From a virus, in IMG/VR virus record IMGVR_UViG_3300042878_000795, positions 1 through 21,080 of that record: DNA of 21,080 nucleotides; one strand, written 5' to 3'. The translations under genes were made by a program, and so were the position numbers. The notes under the pieces are model-generated. The model had not been told where the DNA came from, searched no databases, and saw nothing but the letters and a program-made list of their open reading frames with translations. Positions 7,603-15,191 of this stretch are shown here, piece after piece. The number at the start of each line of letters is the position of its first letter. Within the stretch, counting starts at the first letter, position 1.

Positions 7603-9581
7603 TGGCGAATCCAAGAATTATAAGTTTTACAAACGATAAAGTTCCTGTCTTTTCTGAGATACGAAATAAGGAATATATAAAGTATGGTGAGGATAACAAC
7701 TACCCTAACTTCTTAGTTACTTTATTTAACCGTTCGGCAAAGCATAACGCAATATTAACTGCAAAACAACTATACATAGCAGGTCAAGGATTAGCGTTTA
7801 ATACAGATGGTCTAACACCTGAAAAAATAGCAAGCACACAGGCATTAATTCAATCACCTAACCCATACGAAAACTTACACAGCATAAGTAGTAAGATGGC
7901 GTTGGACATTGAGTTGTTTGGTGGGTGCTATTTGCACATAATTAAGACTAAGGACAAGAAAGGTATAGCGGAAGTTTACCATTTAGACTATTGCAAGTTA
8001 AGGTCGAACAAAGACAACACTATTATTTACTATTCTGAACATTGGTTAAATGATGACGGCACGGATAACAGTGCAATCAAGCCTGACCAAATCACATCAT
8101 ACCCAGCATACGGAAGTAAAGAGTACGATAAGGGCAAAGATGGTGTGTTGTACTACAAGCAATACAGACCGAACATCGAAACTTACACGCTTCCTGAGTA
8201 CATAGGTGCTGTGCCTGCTATCATAACAGATGCAGAGATAGCCAACTTCCATAGAGCCTCAATTCAAAACGGATTTATGGGTGGTACTATGATTACGTTT
8301 ATGAATGGCGTACCTGCCGAAGAGGAAATGGCAACCATCGAAAAGCAATTAAAGAAAAAGTTTGTGGGTACAGACCGCGCTAATTCTTTGGTATTGGATT
8401 TTGTAGACGATCCTACTCGCGCGCCACAAATTCAACAGTTAAGCAATAATGATTTTGACAAACGCTACGAAGCTTTAAACAAGACTATACAAGAAGAGAT
8501 TTTTTGCGGGCATAAGGTTACCTCTCCTATGTTATTTGGCATAAGGACTGAGGGTCAGTTAGGTGGACGTAACGAAATGGCCACAGCGTTTCAGTTATTC
8601 CAAAACACTTACATTACTCCTAAGCAAAATCAGATAGAAGAAATCTTAAACGAGCTTGTAGGGTTAGCTAATAGATTAACATTTATACCTATTGAGCCTG
8701 TTATGCCTGAGTTTAGTGAGGCTACATTGGCAAGTATCTTAACTAAAGATGAAATGCGTGAAATAGTAGGTCGCAAACCACTTGACATTAACTCAAATGC
8801 AAATGCAGTTAACGATGCAATCAACACATTAAGTCCATTAGTGGCAAACAAAGTGCTTGAAAGCATGACACCTAATGAGATTAGAGCATTAGTATCGCTA
8901 CCTGCTAAAGAGGAAGGCACTGAACTTGACCCTGCTGTTGCAACTGATGCCACAGGGTTCGCTAAATTTGCAAAAGATCAAACCGAATTAGAGGTGTTTT
9001 TAAAGTTTGGTGAGTCAGCGGATAGCTACACGGAGGTAAAGAAGATTAAACAAGTGTTTAGTGTGGCCGACATGGATACGCAAAGCCAAATGTTTGCTTT
9101 AACTACCACAGAAAAAGCTATAATCGATATATTAAAGACTGATGACAAAGCCGATGCTGATGTAATAGCCAAGTTGTTAAAGATTAAAGTTAAGGAAGTA
9201 AGCGACATCTTAACTAACCTACTTGATAAAGGTTACATAGATGAGAATGTAAAACTAACACCGAAAGGCACGGAGGCAAAAGTACCCGATTTTACCGAGT
9301 TGTATGTAAAATATAAATACTCTTTAAGATTTGACATAGTAGGGCCTGATGTTTTACCGAATGGCAGAACACGGCCTTTTTGCGAGGGAATGATTAGAGC
9401 TAACAGATTGTATACCCGTGAGGAAATTGATAAAATAGGCGTTGAATTAGGGGCTATTTACGGCATACCAAATTACGATGCGTTTACTCGTAGAGGTGGA
9501 TGGTATACTTTACCTAAAACAGAAATACATTCACCATCATGCAGGCACATTTGGTTACAAACTTTAGTTAAGAAAAAATAA
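7602..9581 (+). CDS. Portal protein fused to winged-helix and MuF-like domains
   Basis: The 659-residue product begins with a portal domain (about residues 1-430). Supporting segments are YIKYGEDNNYPNFL (25-38), SKMALDIELFGGCYLHII (97-114) and the crown-side helices with TSPMLFGIRTEGQLGGRNEM (307-326). Residues 500-560 (EKAIIDILKTDD, VIAKLLKIKVKEVSDILTNL, LDKGYIDENVKLT) look like a winged helix-turn-helix. The last 90 residues carry RPFCEGMI (591-598), RRGGW (630-634) and PSCRHIW (645-651), the pattern of MuF-type minor head proteins. It overlaps both neighbours by TAATG. The portal dodecamer is the DNA entry vertex. Portal identity is firm; the two extra domains are read from motifs. Confidence 0.8.
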   Translation: MANPRIISFTNDKVPVFSEIRNKEYIKYGEDNNYPNFLVTLFNRSAKHNAILTAKQLYIAGQGLAFNTDGLTPEKIASTQALIQSPNPYENLHSISSKMALDIELFGGCYLHIIKTKDKKGIAEVYHLDYCKLRSNKDNTIIYYSEHWLNDDGTDNSAIKPDQITSYPAYGSKEYDKGKDGVLYYKQYRPNIETYTLPEYIGAVPAIITDAEIANFHRASIQNGFMGGTMITFMNGVPAEEEMATIEKQLKKKFVGTDRANSLVLDFVDDPTRAPQIQQLSNNDFDKRYEALNKTIQEEIFCGHKVTSPMLFGIRTEGQLGGRNEMATAFQLFQNTYITPKQNQIEEILNELVGLANRLTFIPIEPVMPEFSEATLASILTKDEMREIVGRKPLDINSNANAVNDAINTLSPLVANKVLESMTPNEIRALVSLPAKEEGTELDPAVATDATGFAKFAKDQTELEVFLKFGESADSYTEVKKIKQVFSVADMDTQSQMFALTTTEKAIIDILKTDDKADADVIAKLLKIKVKEVSDILTNLLDKGYIDENVKLTPKGTEAKVPDFTELYVKYKYSLRFDIVGPDVLPNGRTRPFCEGMIRANRLYTREEIDKIGVELGAIYGIPNYDAFTRRGGWYTLPKTEIHSPSCRHIWLQTLVKKK

Positions 9582-10183
9582 TGGCAAAGGTATATTTTTT
9601 AAGCGAGTCAACCTTAAAGCAAGAAAGCATCTTGCAGGATAACGTAGATATGAAAGTTATTGCACCGACTATTTGGGACGTGCAAAATTTCTACATCTTA
9701 CCGATACTTGGAACGACTTTATATAACGACTTAATCGAGAAAGTTCGCACGAATAGTTTAACTACTGTGGAAAAGGGGTTGATGGATGCGTATATAACAC
9801 CTACAATGGTGTGGTATTGCAGACATGAATTGCCACTTGTAATGAACTATAAGTTTTTCAACAAAGCAGTAGGAGTTCAAAACGCGGATAACATGAACCC
9901 TGCCTCACTTGAGGAAATTGGTTTCTTGATGAACAACGCAAAGAACAAAGCCGAGTGGTATGCTGAAAGATTGACCAAGTACCTGATGAGTAACCCGACT
10001 GTGTTCCCTAAATACTTGAATCAAGAAGGTGCGAACATAGACACTATTTATGCTAAACGGACCAACTATACAAGCGGTATGTTTTTAGGTGGTTTGGTGT
10101 GCTGCAAAGGTGATGCAAACTTTACAGGAATACCTAATGCACCAAGCGAATACAATCGTAACGAAGGCTGTAATAACTGTTAA
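9581..10183 (+). CDS. Head-tail connector protein (DUF6712-like)
   Basis: The 200-residue helical protein follows the portal gene with a TAATG overlap. The N-terminal part (LQDNVDMKVIAPTIWDVQNFYILPILGTTLYNDL, residues about 18-52) fits the DUF6712-type pattern seen after portal genes in Bacteroidota phages, thought to be a connector or head completion ring. The C-terminus is unusual: a short tail with two adjacent Cys (GLVCCKG) and two more Cys at the very end (GCNNC), which could bind metal or form disulfides. Function is inferred from family resemblance and neighbours. Confidence 0.65.
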   Translation: MAKVYFLSESTLKQESILQDNVDMKVIAPTIWDVQNFYILPILGTTLYNDLIEKVRTNSLTTVEKGLMDAYITPTMVWYCRHELPLVMNYKFFNKAVGVQNADNMNPASLEEIGFLMNNAKNKAEWYAERLTKYLMSNPTVFPKYLNQEGANIDTIYAKRTNYTSGMFLGGLVCCKGDANFTGIPNAPSEYNRNEGCNNC

Positions 10184-10184
10184 T

Positions 10185-10319
10185 ATGAATCAAGGTACAA
10201 GCAAGAAAAATATAGTTAAACTTCAGCAGTTTATAATCAAAAATCAAAATGAGATTCACAACGTTAAACCAAATAATCAACAAACTCGAGACAATACAGC
10301 AAAGCCACGCACAGCTTAA
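10185..10319 (+). CDS. Possible 44-residue basic peptide
   Basis: An ATG two bases after the connector stop opens a frame of 44 codons that overlaps the next gene by 71 bases. The peptide is Lys/Asn/Gln-rich with no recognisable motif. Its start position is suggestive, but the long out-of-frame overlap with a better-supported gene argues against it. It may only be the leader through which ribosomes reach the next start. Confidence 0.2.
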   Translation: MNQGTSKKNIVKLQQFIIKNQNEIHNVKPNNQQTRDNTAKPRTA

Positions 10320-10692
10320 TGGGTTTGGGTTTGGCGAAACGTTTGAGATAAGCACGGTTCAAGAAAAATACCCGCTAATGTGGGCTAACATATTGACATC
10401 AAGTATAAGCGGCAAAACATTATCGCTTGCATTAGGCGTGTTGATACTTGACATTGTAAGTGATGACAACAGAAACGAAAAAGACACGTTAAGCGATACG
10501 TTAAGCATAAGCCAAGACGTATACGCTATGCTTGCAGACCCTGCGAATGAAGATAATTTCTTAGCAGCCGAAAGCGTAACACTCGATCCAATCTTTGAGG
10601 GCTTCCCCGATAAGGTAAACGGTTGGTTAATGACAGTAAACGTTGAGTTAGCTTACGAATCAAACAGGTGTCAAATTCCATTTAAACAATAA
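10249..10692 (+). CDS. Probable tail completion / neck protein
   Basis: The 147-residue protein starts with a helix (LNQIINKLETIQQSHAQLNGFGFG) followed by an alpha/beta body with LSLALGVLILDIVSDD. The order portal, connector, then a protein of this size and helix-led start is common for head-tail joining or tail terminator proteins in siphophages of Bacteroidota. I do not recognise a catalytic motif. The ATG at 10249 is preferred because the first helix is in the expected form; no Shine-Dalgarno sequence is present. Role inferred. Confidence 0.55.
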   Translation: MRFTTLNQIINKLETIQQSHAQLNGFGFGETFEISTVQEKYPLMWANILTSSISGKTLSLALGVLILDIVSDDNRNEKDTLSDTLSISQDVYAMLADPANEDNFLAAESVTLDPIFEGFPDKVNGWLMTVNVELAYESNRCQIPFKQ

Positions 10693-10700
10693 CATACAAA

Positions 10701-10711
10701 AATACTATTTA
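10701..10711 (+). promoter_or_regulatory. A/T-rich start-proximal box (AATACTATTTA)
   Basis: A diverged copy of the late box, ending 5 bases before the ATG at 10717. Confidence 0.35.
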
Positions 10712-10716
10712 ATATT

Positions 10717-11022
10717 ATGGCAACAGTACAAGAATTACTTTTAGGCGGTTTCATGAAGGGCAAATTTGTCGATTCAAGCGCTGCAATTACAGCAAGTAAA
10801 TATAAGTTTGTTTATTTTCAAGAGGACAGCGTTGTAAGCGTGTTCACAGGTACAGATGATAGTAACCAAGTAACAGCATGGGGCATTAGTAGCAAAACTA
10901 TTAAAGCAGGTGTAGTGTTATTTGCACAAGGCGGTGCAGGCATTAAGGCTTTGACCTTAACAAGCGGTTCAGCATTTGTATTTGATGAGGTTATTTTACC
11001 TGCCACTGTAAACGTAGGTTAA
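10717..11022 (+). CDS. Small virion protein of unknown role
   Basis: The 101-residue protein is beta-rich, with strands such as YKFVYFQEDSVVSVF and GVVLFAQGGAGIKALTL, and has no transmembrane or signal sequence. It lies one base before the Ig-repeat adhesin gene, so a base or anchoring role for that protein, or a head decoration role, is possible. I do not recognise the family. Confidence 0.5.
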   Translation: MATVQELLLGGFMKGKFVDSSAAITASKYKFVYFQEDSVVSVFTGTDDSNQVTAWGISSKTIKAGVVLFAQGGAGIKALTLTSGSAFVFDEVILPATVNVG

Positions 11023-11023
11023 G

Positions 11024-12982
11024 ATGTACGGCTATAACTTAGGTTTGGCGAAAGCCAGAGTGAGCGAAAGCGTGCCAGCTGCACCTGCTAATGTTGTCCT
11101 ACCTTCATTGGTGGGCAATGGTGCTATGGGTTCAGTTGTAACTTGTAGTCCTGGTGCTTGGAGTGGTTCGCCATCTCCAACTTTTACATTCAACTTTAAA
11201 CTTGATACCGTAAGCGTTCAGAGTGGTGCGAGTAATACATACACGCCTTTAATTGGTGACGATACTAAGACTTTAACTTGTACGGTAACGGCTACGAATA
11301 CAGAGGGTAGTGCAAATGCTGACACAAGTAATTCGCTTGTAATTGGAACTGCACCATCTAACACGGTTGCTCCTGTAATTAGTGGCACTAATACATTTGG
11401 CAGCACATTAACTACAACAAACGGAACATTTACAGGCACAGCTCCTTTAACTTACACTTATCAATGGTTACGTGGTGGTTCACCTATAACGGGCGAAACA
11501 GCATCTACTTACGTGATAGGTGCGAGTGATAGTTTAGCTGCCATTACATGTGAGGTTAAGGCTACTAATACTTACGGATTTGATAGTGAAGTTTCAAACA
11601 CTATAACGGTTCAAGACTTTGCGCCAATTAACACGGTAGCACCAACAGTAAGCCCAAGTGGAACACAATCAACAGGTACTTTAATTACTGCTAATGATGG
11701 CACATGGACAGGTGTTGCACCAATAACCTTTGAATACAAATGGACTCGCGATGGAATTGCGATAAGTGGAGCAACGGCATCAACTTATACTATTCAATTA
11801 GCAGATGACGGTACAACTATACGTGTCGAAGTAAAAGGCACTAACGCATATGGTGTAAGTGCGTTTATTGCCTCAAGTAATAGTGTAAGTGCAGTTAACA
11901 CAGTAGCACCGACCAATAGTGTAGCACCTGTAATAAGTGGTACGGCTGTGGTTGGGCAAACATTAACAAGCACAACAGGCACATGGAGCGGAATACCAAC
12001 ACCAACTTATAGTTACCAATGGAAACGTGGTGCTACTAATATAGGAACTAATGCCAATACATATATTTTAGTTGCAGCGGATGCAGGGCAAAGTATTACT
12101 TGCGTAGTAACTGCAACAAATGCAGGTGGTTCGGCTAATGCAACAAGTAACGCATTATCAGTATTAAATACATTATTAGATGTCAATAGTGGTGGTATCG
12201 CTAACTACTCATTAAGATTATTGCGAGGTGCTTATATAAATAGCCCATCAGTAAGATTGCGCAGGAGTTCAGATAATGCAGAGGTAAATGTTTATTTTGA
12301 CAGTAATTACCAAACATCGCTAAGTTCTAATATAAATAGCAGAACAAGTGGAACAACAGTGTCAAGTTGGATAGGTTCTAATAGTGCATTTGTTACGACT
12401 TGGTATGACCAAAGTATATCAGCTACTAACTTAGTACAAGCAACTCCAGCAAATCAACCAACACTTATTAGCGCAGGTGTATTGCAAACTGAAAATAGTG
12501 AAGCTACTCTTATTTTTAATGCTACTCACTTTTTTCAAGTTAATCCTTTATGGAGTAATACACTTAGTATTTATACTATATTAAAATTCAATAATGTTGT
12601 AACTTTACAAGTACCATATAGAGATAATGCAGGTGGTGACGGAACAGCAGTTGTTGGTTATAACTCGCCAAATTTACCATTTTACCGCATCCGTTCAACT
12701 GCTTTAAATATTAGTGCAAGTTTAGGCACAGAGTTTGGAACAACTCGTAAGCTATCTACATTATCAGCTAACTCGTCTAATTTAGGTGAAGCGTTTGTTA
12801 ACAATGTATCGCGAGGCAGTAGAACAGTGACAGGCTCTTTAGGTACAACTTTATATGTTGGTGTAAATGGCGCAACACCATCAGGAGGATTGATGGGTAA
12901 TATGCAAACTTTTAATATATTTAGTAATACTAATGTGTCAGCAATTAATACAACTTTAAATCAAATCTACAATGTTTATTAG
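11024..12982 (+). CDS. Ig-repeat tail adhesin with arabinofuranosidase-B-like C-terminal domain
   Basis: The 652-residue protein has four Ig-like repeats of about 90 residues at roughly 21-107, 109-196, 200-290 and 296-381. Each has a variant of G-T-W-(S/T)-G near the front, YQW(K/L)R or similar in the middle, and TCxVxATN near the end. Residues 390-652 resemble the catalytic/lectin-like module of alpha-L-arabinofuranosidase B and related jelly-rolls: YSLRLLRGAYINSPSVRLRRSSDNAE (split over 395-420), then FVTTWYDQS (456-464) and ANQPTLI (476-482). Such modules occur in phage tails as glycan binders, so the role is probably host surface recognition; whether it cleaves sugar is unknown. No signal peptide is present, as expected for a virion protein. 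Confidence 0.75.
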   Translation: MYGYNLGLAKARVSESVPAAPANVVLPSLVGNGAMGSVVTCSPGAWSGSPSPTFTFNFKLDTVSVQSGASNTYTPLIGDDTKTLTCTVTATNTEGSANADTSNSLVIGTAPSNTVAPVISGTNTFGSTLTTTNGTFTGTAPLTYTYQWLRGGSPITGETASTYVIGASDSLAAITCEVKATNTYGFDSEVSNTITVQDFAPINTVAPTVSPSGTQSTGTLITANDGTWTGVAPITFEYKWTRDGIAISGATASTYTIQLADDGTTIRVEVKGTNAYGVSAFIASSNSVSAVNTVAPTNSVAPVISGTAVVGQTLTSTTGTWSGIPTPTYSYQWKRGATNIGTNANTYILVAADAGQSITCVVTATNAGGSANATSNALSVLNTLLDVNSGGIANYSLRLLRGAYINSPSVRLRRSSDNAEVNVYFDSNYQTSLSSNINSRTSGTTVSSWIGSNSAFVTTWYDQSISATNLVQATPANQPTLISAGVLQTENSEATLIFNATHFFQVNPLWSNTLSIYTILKFNNVVTLQVPYRDNAGGDGTAVVGYNSPNLPFYRIRSTALNISASLGTEFGTTRKLSTLSANSSNLGEAFVNNVSRGSRTVTGSLGTTLYVGVNGATPSGGLMGNMQTFNIFSNTNVSAINTTLNQIYNVY

Positions 12983-13193
12983 CGGATATAAATTTGACAG
13001 TAAACTTATGGCCGACCAAGCCATGAATTATTTGAATACACATCATGGTTTACCGACTAAAAATGGAGTAACAAAATTTAGTGAAGTAAGTTACACGCAA
13101 CATGCTGAGGGATTTTATTGCATTGCATTTGATACTGAATGGACTTCACCACTTGGTGAGCCTGTTGAAATTGAAATTAATAATTTGCCATAA
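12972..13193 (+). CDS. Small protein of unknown function
   Basis: This 73-residue protein overlaps the end of the adhesin gene by 11 bases. It has no transmembrane segment; it is alpha/beta in appearance, with an N-terminal helix (KLMADQAMNYLN) and strands ending in EPVEIEINN. It sits between the adhesin and the lysis cassette and could be a fibre chaperone or assembly factor, but nothing in it shows that. Confidence 0.55.
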   Translation: MFISGYKFDSKLMADQAMNYLNTHHGLPTKNGVTKFSEVSYTQHAEGFYCIAFDTEWTSPLGEPVEIEINNLP

Positions 13194-13199
13194 TTAAAT

Positions 13200-13379
13200 A
13201 TGAAATCATTAAACGACACGACAGCGGACACGTTAACAGCAATAAGTAGCATAAGTGCATTGGCACATATGGCTACTTCTTACCAACCTATTATCTCAGC
13301 ACTTGCAGGTATAATTGCAATCCTATCAGGAGCGGCAGCGTTTTGGTATTATATTAAAAAAGGCAATGCGATTAAGTAA
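13200..13379 (+). CDS. Small membrane protein, holin-like (59 residues)
   Basis: An ATG at 13200 opens a 59-codon frame. The N-terminal half is polar and helical; residues 28-51 (SYQPIISALAGIIAILSG and on to FWYY) form one transmembrane segment; the tail is basic (IKKGNAIK). It overlaps the next small membrane gene by 14 bases and starts a run of overlapping lysis genes, so a holin, antiholin or pinholin role is likely by position. Single-span topology with a basic C-terminus fits an N-out protein. It could equally be an antiholin partner of the two-span protein that follows. Confidence 0.6.
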   Translation: MKSLNDTTADTLTAISSISALAHMATSYQPIISALAGIIAILSGAAAFWYYIKKGNAIK

Positions 13380-13557
13380 ACGACATCGTAATATACTAAG
13401 CACTTTATTTGGTGCGATTGTAGCTATTGCCACAGCATGGGTAAGCGTTGAGTGGGAAACATTCGCTTTAGACTTTAGGCACATTGCACCGCTTGTATTA
13501 AGTGGCCTTGTTGCATTAGGTGGTTACATGACAACTATTAACACGAATGATAAGTAA
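13366..13557 (+). CDS. Holin, two-span
   Basis: The ATG at 13366 gives a 63-residue protein; an upstream TTG in the same frame would add residues that read out of the previous gene and is not supported. The N-terminus is very basic (MRLSKRHRN), followed by two hydrophobic segments at about 10-27 and 38-57 separated by a short loop with two acidic residues. This is a class II-like holin layout, N-in and C-in. It overlaps the endolysin gene by 11 bases. Holins open the inner membrane to release or activate the endolysin. Confidence 0.65.
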   Translation: MRLSKRHRNILSTLFGAIVAIATAWVSVEWETFALDFRHIAPLVLSGLVALGGYMTTINTNDK

Positions 13558-13963
13558 ACATATCAGCTACTTAGAGGCAACCCACAGCGACACGGCAAAG
13601 GGTAAAGGCATTGCTAATATACCCAATGAGGTACAGTTAGCAGCCATGCGATTAGTGGCTGAGAAATGCTTTGAGCCGCTGCGTGAGTGGTATGGTAAGC
13701 CTATACGTATTAACTCGTTTTTCCGTAGTGTCGAGTTAAATAAGGCAATTAAAGGGAGTAAGACATCGGACCATGTTAAAGGAATGGCAATTGATTTGGA
13801 CGCTGGCAGCAATGCGGAAAACTTAAAGCTGTTTAATTGGCTTAAGGATAATGTGGAATTTACACAGCTCATTAGTGAATACGGTGATAAGAGCGGCCCT
13901 GAATGGTTACATATAAGTTACAATCCAAATAATTTAAAAACACAATTACTTTACATCAAATGA
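13547..13963 (+). CDS. Endolysin, M15-type L,D/D-Ala-D-Ala peptidase
   Basis: The 138-residue single-domain enzyme has the M15_3 zinc peptidase pattern: SFFRSVELN (57-65), then SDH with H76, AIDLD with D83, and EWLH with E119 and H122. The spacing H-6-D and E-2-H equals that of the T5 endolysin type, with H76, D83 and H122 as zinc ligands and E119 as the likely general base. It should cut peptide bonds in peptidoglycan. No signal peptide is present, so export depends on the holin. It overlaps the holin upstream and the spanin-like gene downstream (ATGA). Confidence 0.88.
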   Translation: MISKHISYLEATHSDTAKGKGIANIPNEVQLAAMRLVAEKCFEPLREWYGKPIRINSFFRSVELNKAIKGSKTSDHVKGMAIDLDAGSNAENLKLFNWLKDNVEFTQLISEYGDKSGPEWLHISYNPNNLKTQLLYIK

Positions 13964-14517
13964 CAACCACGCGTTACAAGGACTTAGTAGTATTATTGCT
14001 TGCTGTGTTTATTGTTTTCTTGACAATTGACAGATGCAACCATGATAAGGCGCACTACATAAAAACCACTACCTTAGAGAACCAAGTTGCTATTTTAGAA
14101 GTTGACAGGATGCTAACACTTGACAGCGTGGATGTATTGAACGCCACAATTGAAGCCGAGCGTATGGCTTTAACTAATCGGTTAGACGGTTACAAAATGA
14201 AACCATCTAAAGAACGCATTAAATTAATCACTAAAATAGATACACTTGCTATACCAACCGATACAGGTGCTATACTTTCGCTGCATGGGATAGACAGCAT
14301 TAACGTACTTTCTTTGTCTTATGCGTCATGTATCATTCAATCAGTTGTCAAGGATACCATTATAACTCATTTAAGTAACGTTGTGCAAGCAGATAGCCTA
14401 ATCATTGCCTCACAGCAAAAACACTTTAAGGCGCATAAAAAAACCGCTCAGATTAAGTTAATCAAAGCGGCTGTGTGGAGTGGATTAGTAGGTGTTATTA
14501 TTGGGTTAATCCTTTAA
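13960..14517 (+). CDS. Spanin-like protein with membrane segments at both ends
   Basis: The 185-residue product has a hydrophobic segment at residues 9-23 (LVVLLLAVFIVFLTI) followed by Cys26, a mostly helical central region (35-160) with heptad-like stretches, and a second hydrophobic segment at 168-185 (KAAVWSGLVGVIIGLIL). It ends a lysis cassette, where Gram-negative phages encode spanins that fuse inner and outer membrane. There is no proper lipobox before Cys26 (IDRC), so it is not a standard unimolecular spanin lipoprotein, but the two end anchors with a periplasmic helical span fit the task. Its last 20 bases overlap the convergent endonuclease gene. Confidence 0.6.
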   Translation: MTTTRYKDLVVLLLAVFIVFLTIDRCNHDKAHYIKTTTLENQVAILEVDRMLTLDSVDVLNATIEAERMALTNRLDGYKMKPSKERIKLITKIDTLAIPTDTGAILSLHGIDSINVLSLSYASCIIQSVVKDTIITHLSNVVQADSLIIASQQKHFKAHKKTAQIKLIKAAVWSGLVGVIIGLIL

Positions 14518-15157
14518 GTTTATTATAATTGCCATCTTTTATTGGTGTATCAATTGCTTCATTTACACTCCATCCTCTTTTTATTCGGCCTCTGATAGCT
14601 CCTGCATTATTGCTTAAATTTTTTATATCAAGCAATTCTGTAAATGCAATTTTTTCCCCTTTGTAAACAATGAAAAATGTATTATCCCTATTTGCTGAGT
14701 TTGTTTTTTGAGTTGTCCACCTGCAATTGTTTGGTGAATAACCTTTTGAGTTATCTATTCTGTCAATAACTAAGCCCTCTTTATATCCATTTTCTAATGA
14801 CCATTTAGTAAACTCATCTATATTGTTAACCCATTCAGAATATAAAGTTATACCTTTTTTAAAATATAAATGAGATTCAAAATAATTCTCGCTAATCCGT
14901 TTACATATTTGCCTATAAACTTTTCTAAGTCTTCTTTCGTCATCTGAATTAATACGAACACCACCACTCCTAACGCATCCACAACTTATAATCCTGCCTC
15001 TGCATAAATGTAATAGTCTAATTTCTTTTTCAAATCCACAATCGCATTTGCATAGAAAAACCCTATTGATTTGTCCACTTGGTATGCGTATACTGTTTGT
15101 TTCTTTTATCACAGTTAACTTACCGTATTTATCTCCTGTATTTATATTAAGTCTCAT
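14498..15157 (-). CDS. Free-standing HNH-family homing endonuclease
   Basis: The 219-residue protein combines a zinc-ribbon-like N-terminus (CKCDCG at 36-41 and SCGC at 58-61), the phage endonuclease core LVIDRIDNSKGYSPNNCRW (129-147) with D132, D135 and N144, the trailing TTQKTNSANR, and a C-terminal DNA-binding module ending in RIKRGWSVNEAI (191-202). The canonical His of the HNH motif is replaced by Arg (DRID), as in many phage members of this family. It probably cuts phage DNA to spread its own gene. It is the last gene of the leftward operon, has its own promoter (15162-15191), and runs 20 bases into the convergent spanin gene, which suggests late insertion. Confidence 0.75.
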   Translation of the reverse strand: MRLNINTGDKYGKLTVIKETNSIRIPSGQINRVFLCKCDCGFEKEIRLLHLCRGRIISCGCVRSGGVRINSDDERRLRKVYRQICKRISENYFESHLYFKKGITLYSEWVNNIDEFTKWSLENGYKEGLVIDRIDNSKGYSPNNCRWTTQKTNSANRDNTFFIVYKGEKIAFTELLDIKNLSNNAGAIRGRIKRGWSVNEAIDTPIKDGNYNKLKGLTQ

Positions 15158-15191
15158 GTTACAAATATATATTGTAACATCTACATTCCAA
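15156..15191 (-). promoter_or_regulatory. Promoter with embedded inverted repeat before the endonuclease gene
   Basis: On the minus strand TTG (15191-15189), a 19-base spacer and TATATTTG (15169-15162) match the Bacteroidota -33/-7 consensus. A perfect 9-base inverted repeat, ATGTTACAA and TTGTAACAT with a 7-base spacer (15156-15180), covers the -7 box and the start codon. Transcription would begin only a few bases before the ATG at 15157, giving a nearly leaderless mRNA. The repeat can be an operator or, in readthrough RNA, a hairpin that hides the start codon. Confidence 0.7.

Noticed and set aside
11080-12170. Repeated DNA in the adhesin gene as a CRISPR or tandem DNA array
   Set aside because: The repeats are protein-level Ig domains of about 90 residues with diverged DNA; there are no short exact repeats with spacers.
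13315-13365. Extension of the second holin to a TTG at 13315
   Set aside because: The added residues are an out-of-frame reading of the preceding membrane gene and would spoil the basic N-terminus expected of this holin type.
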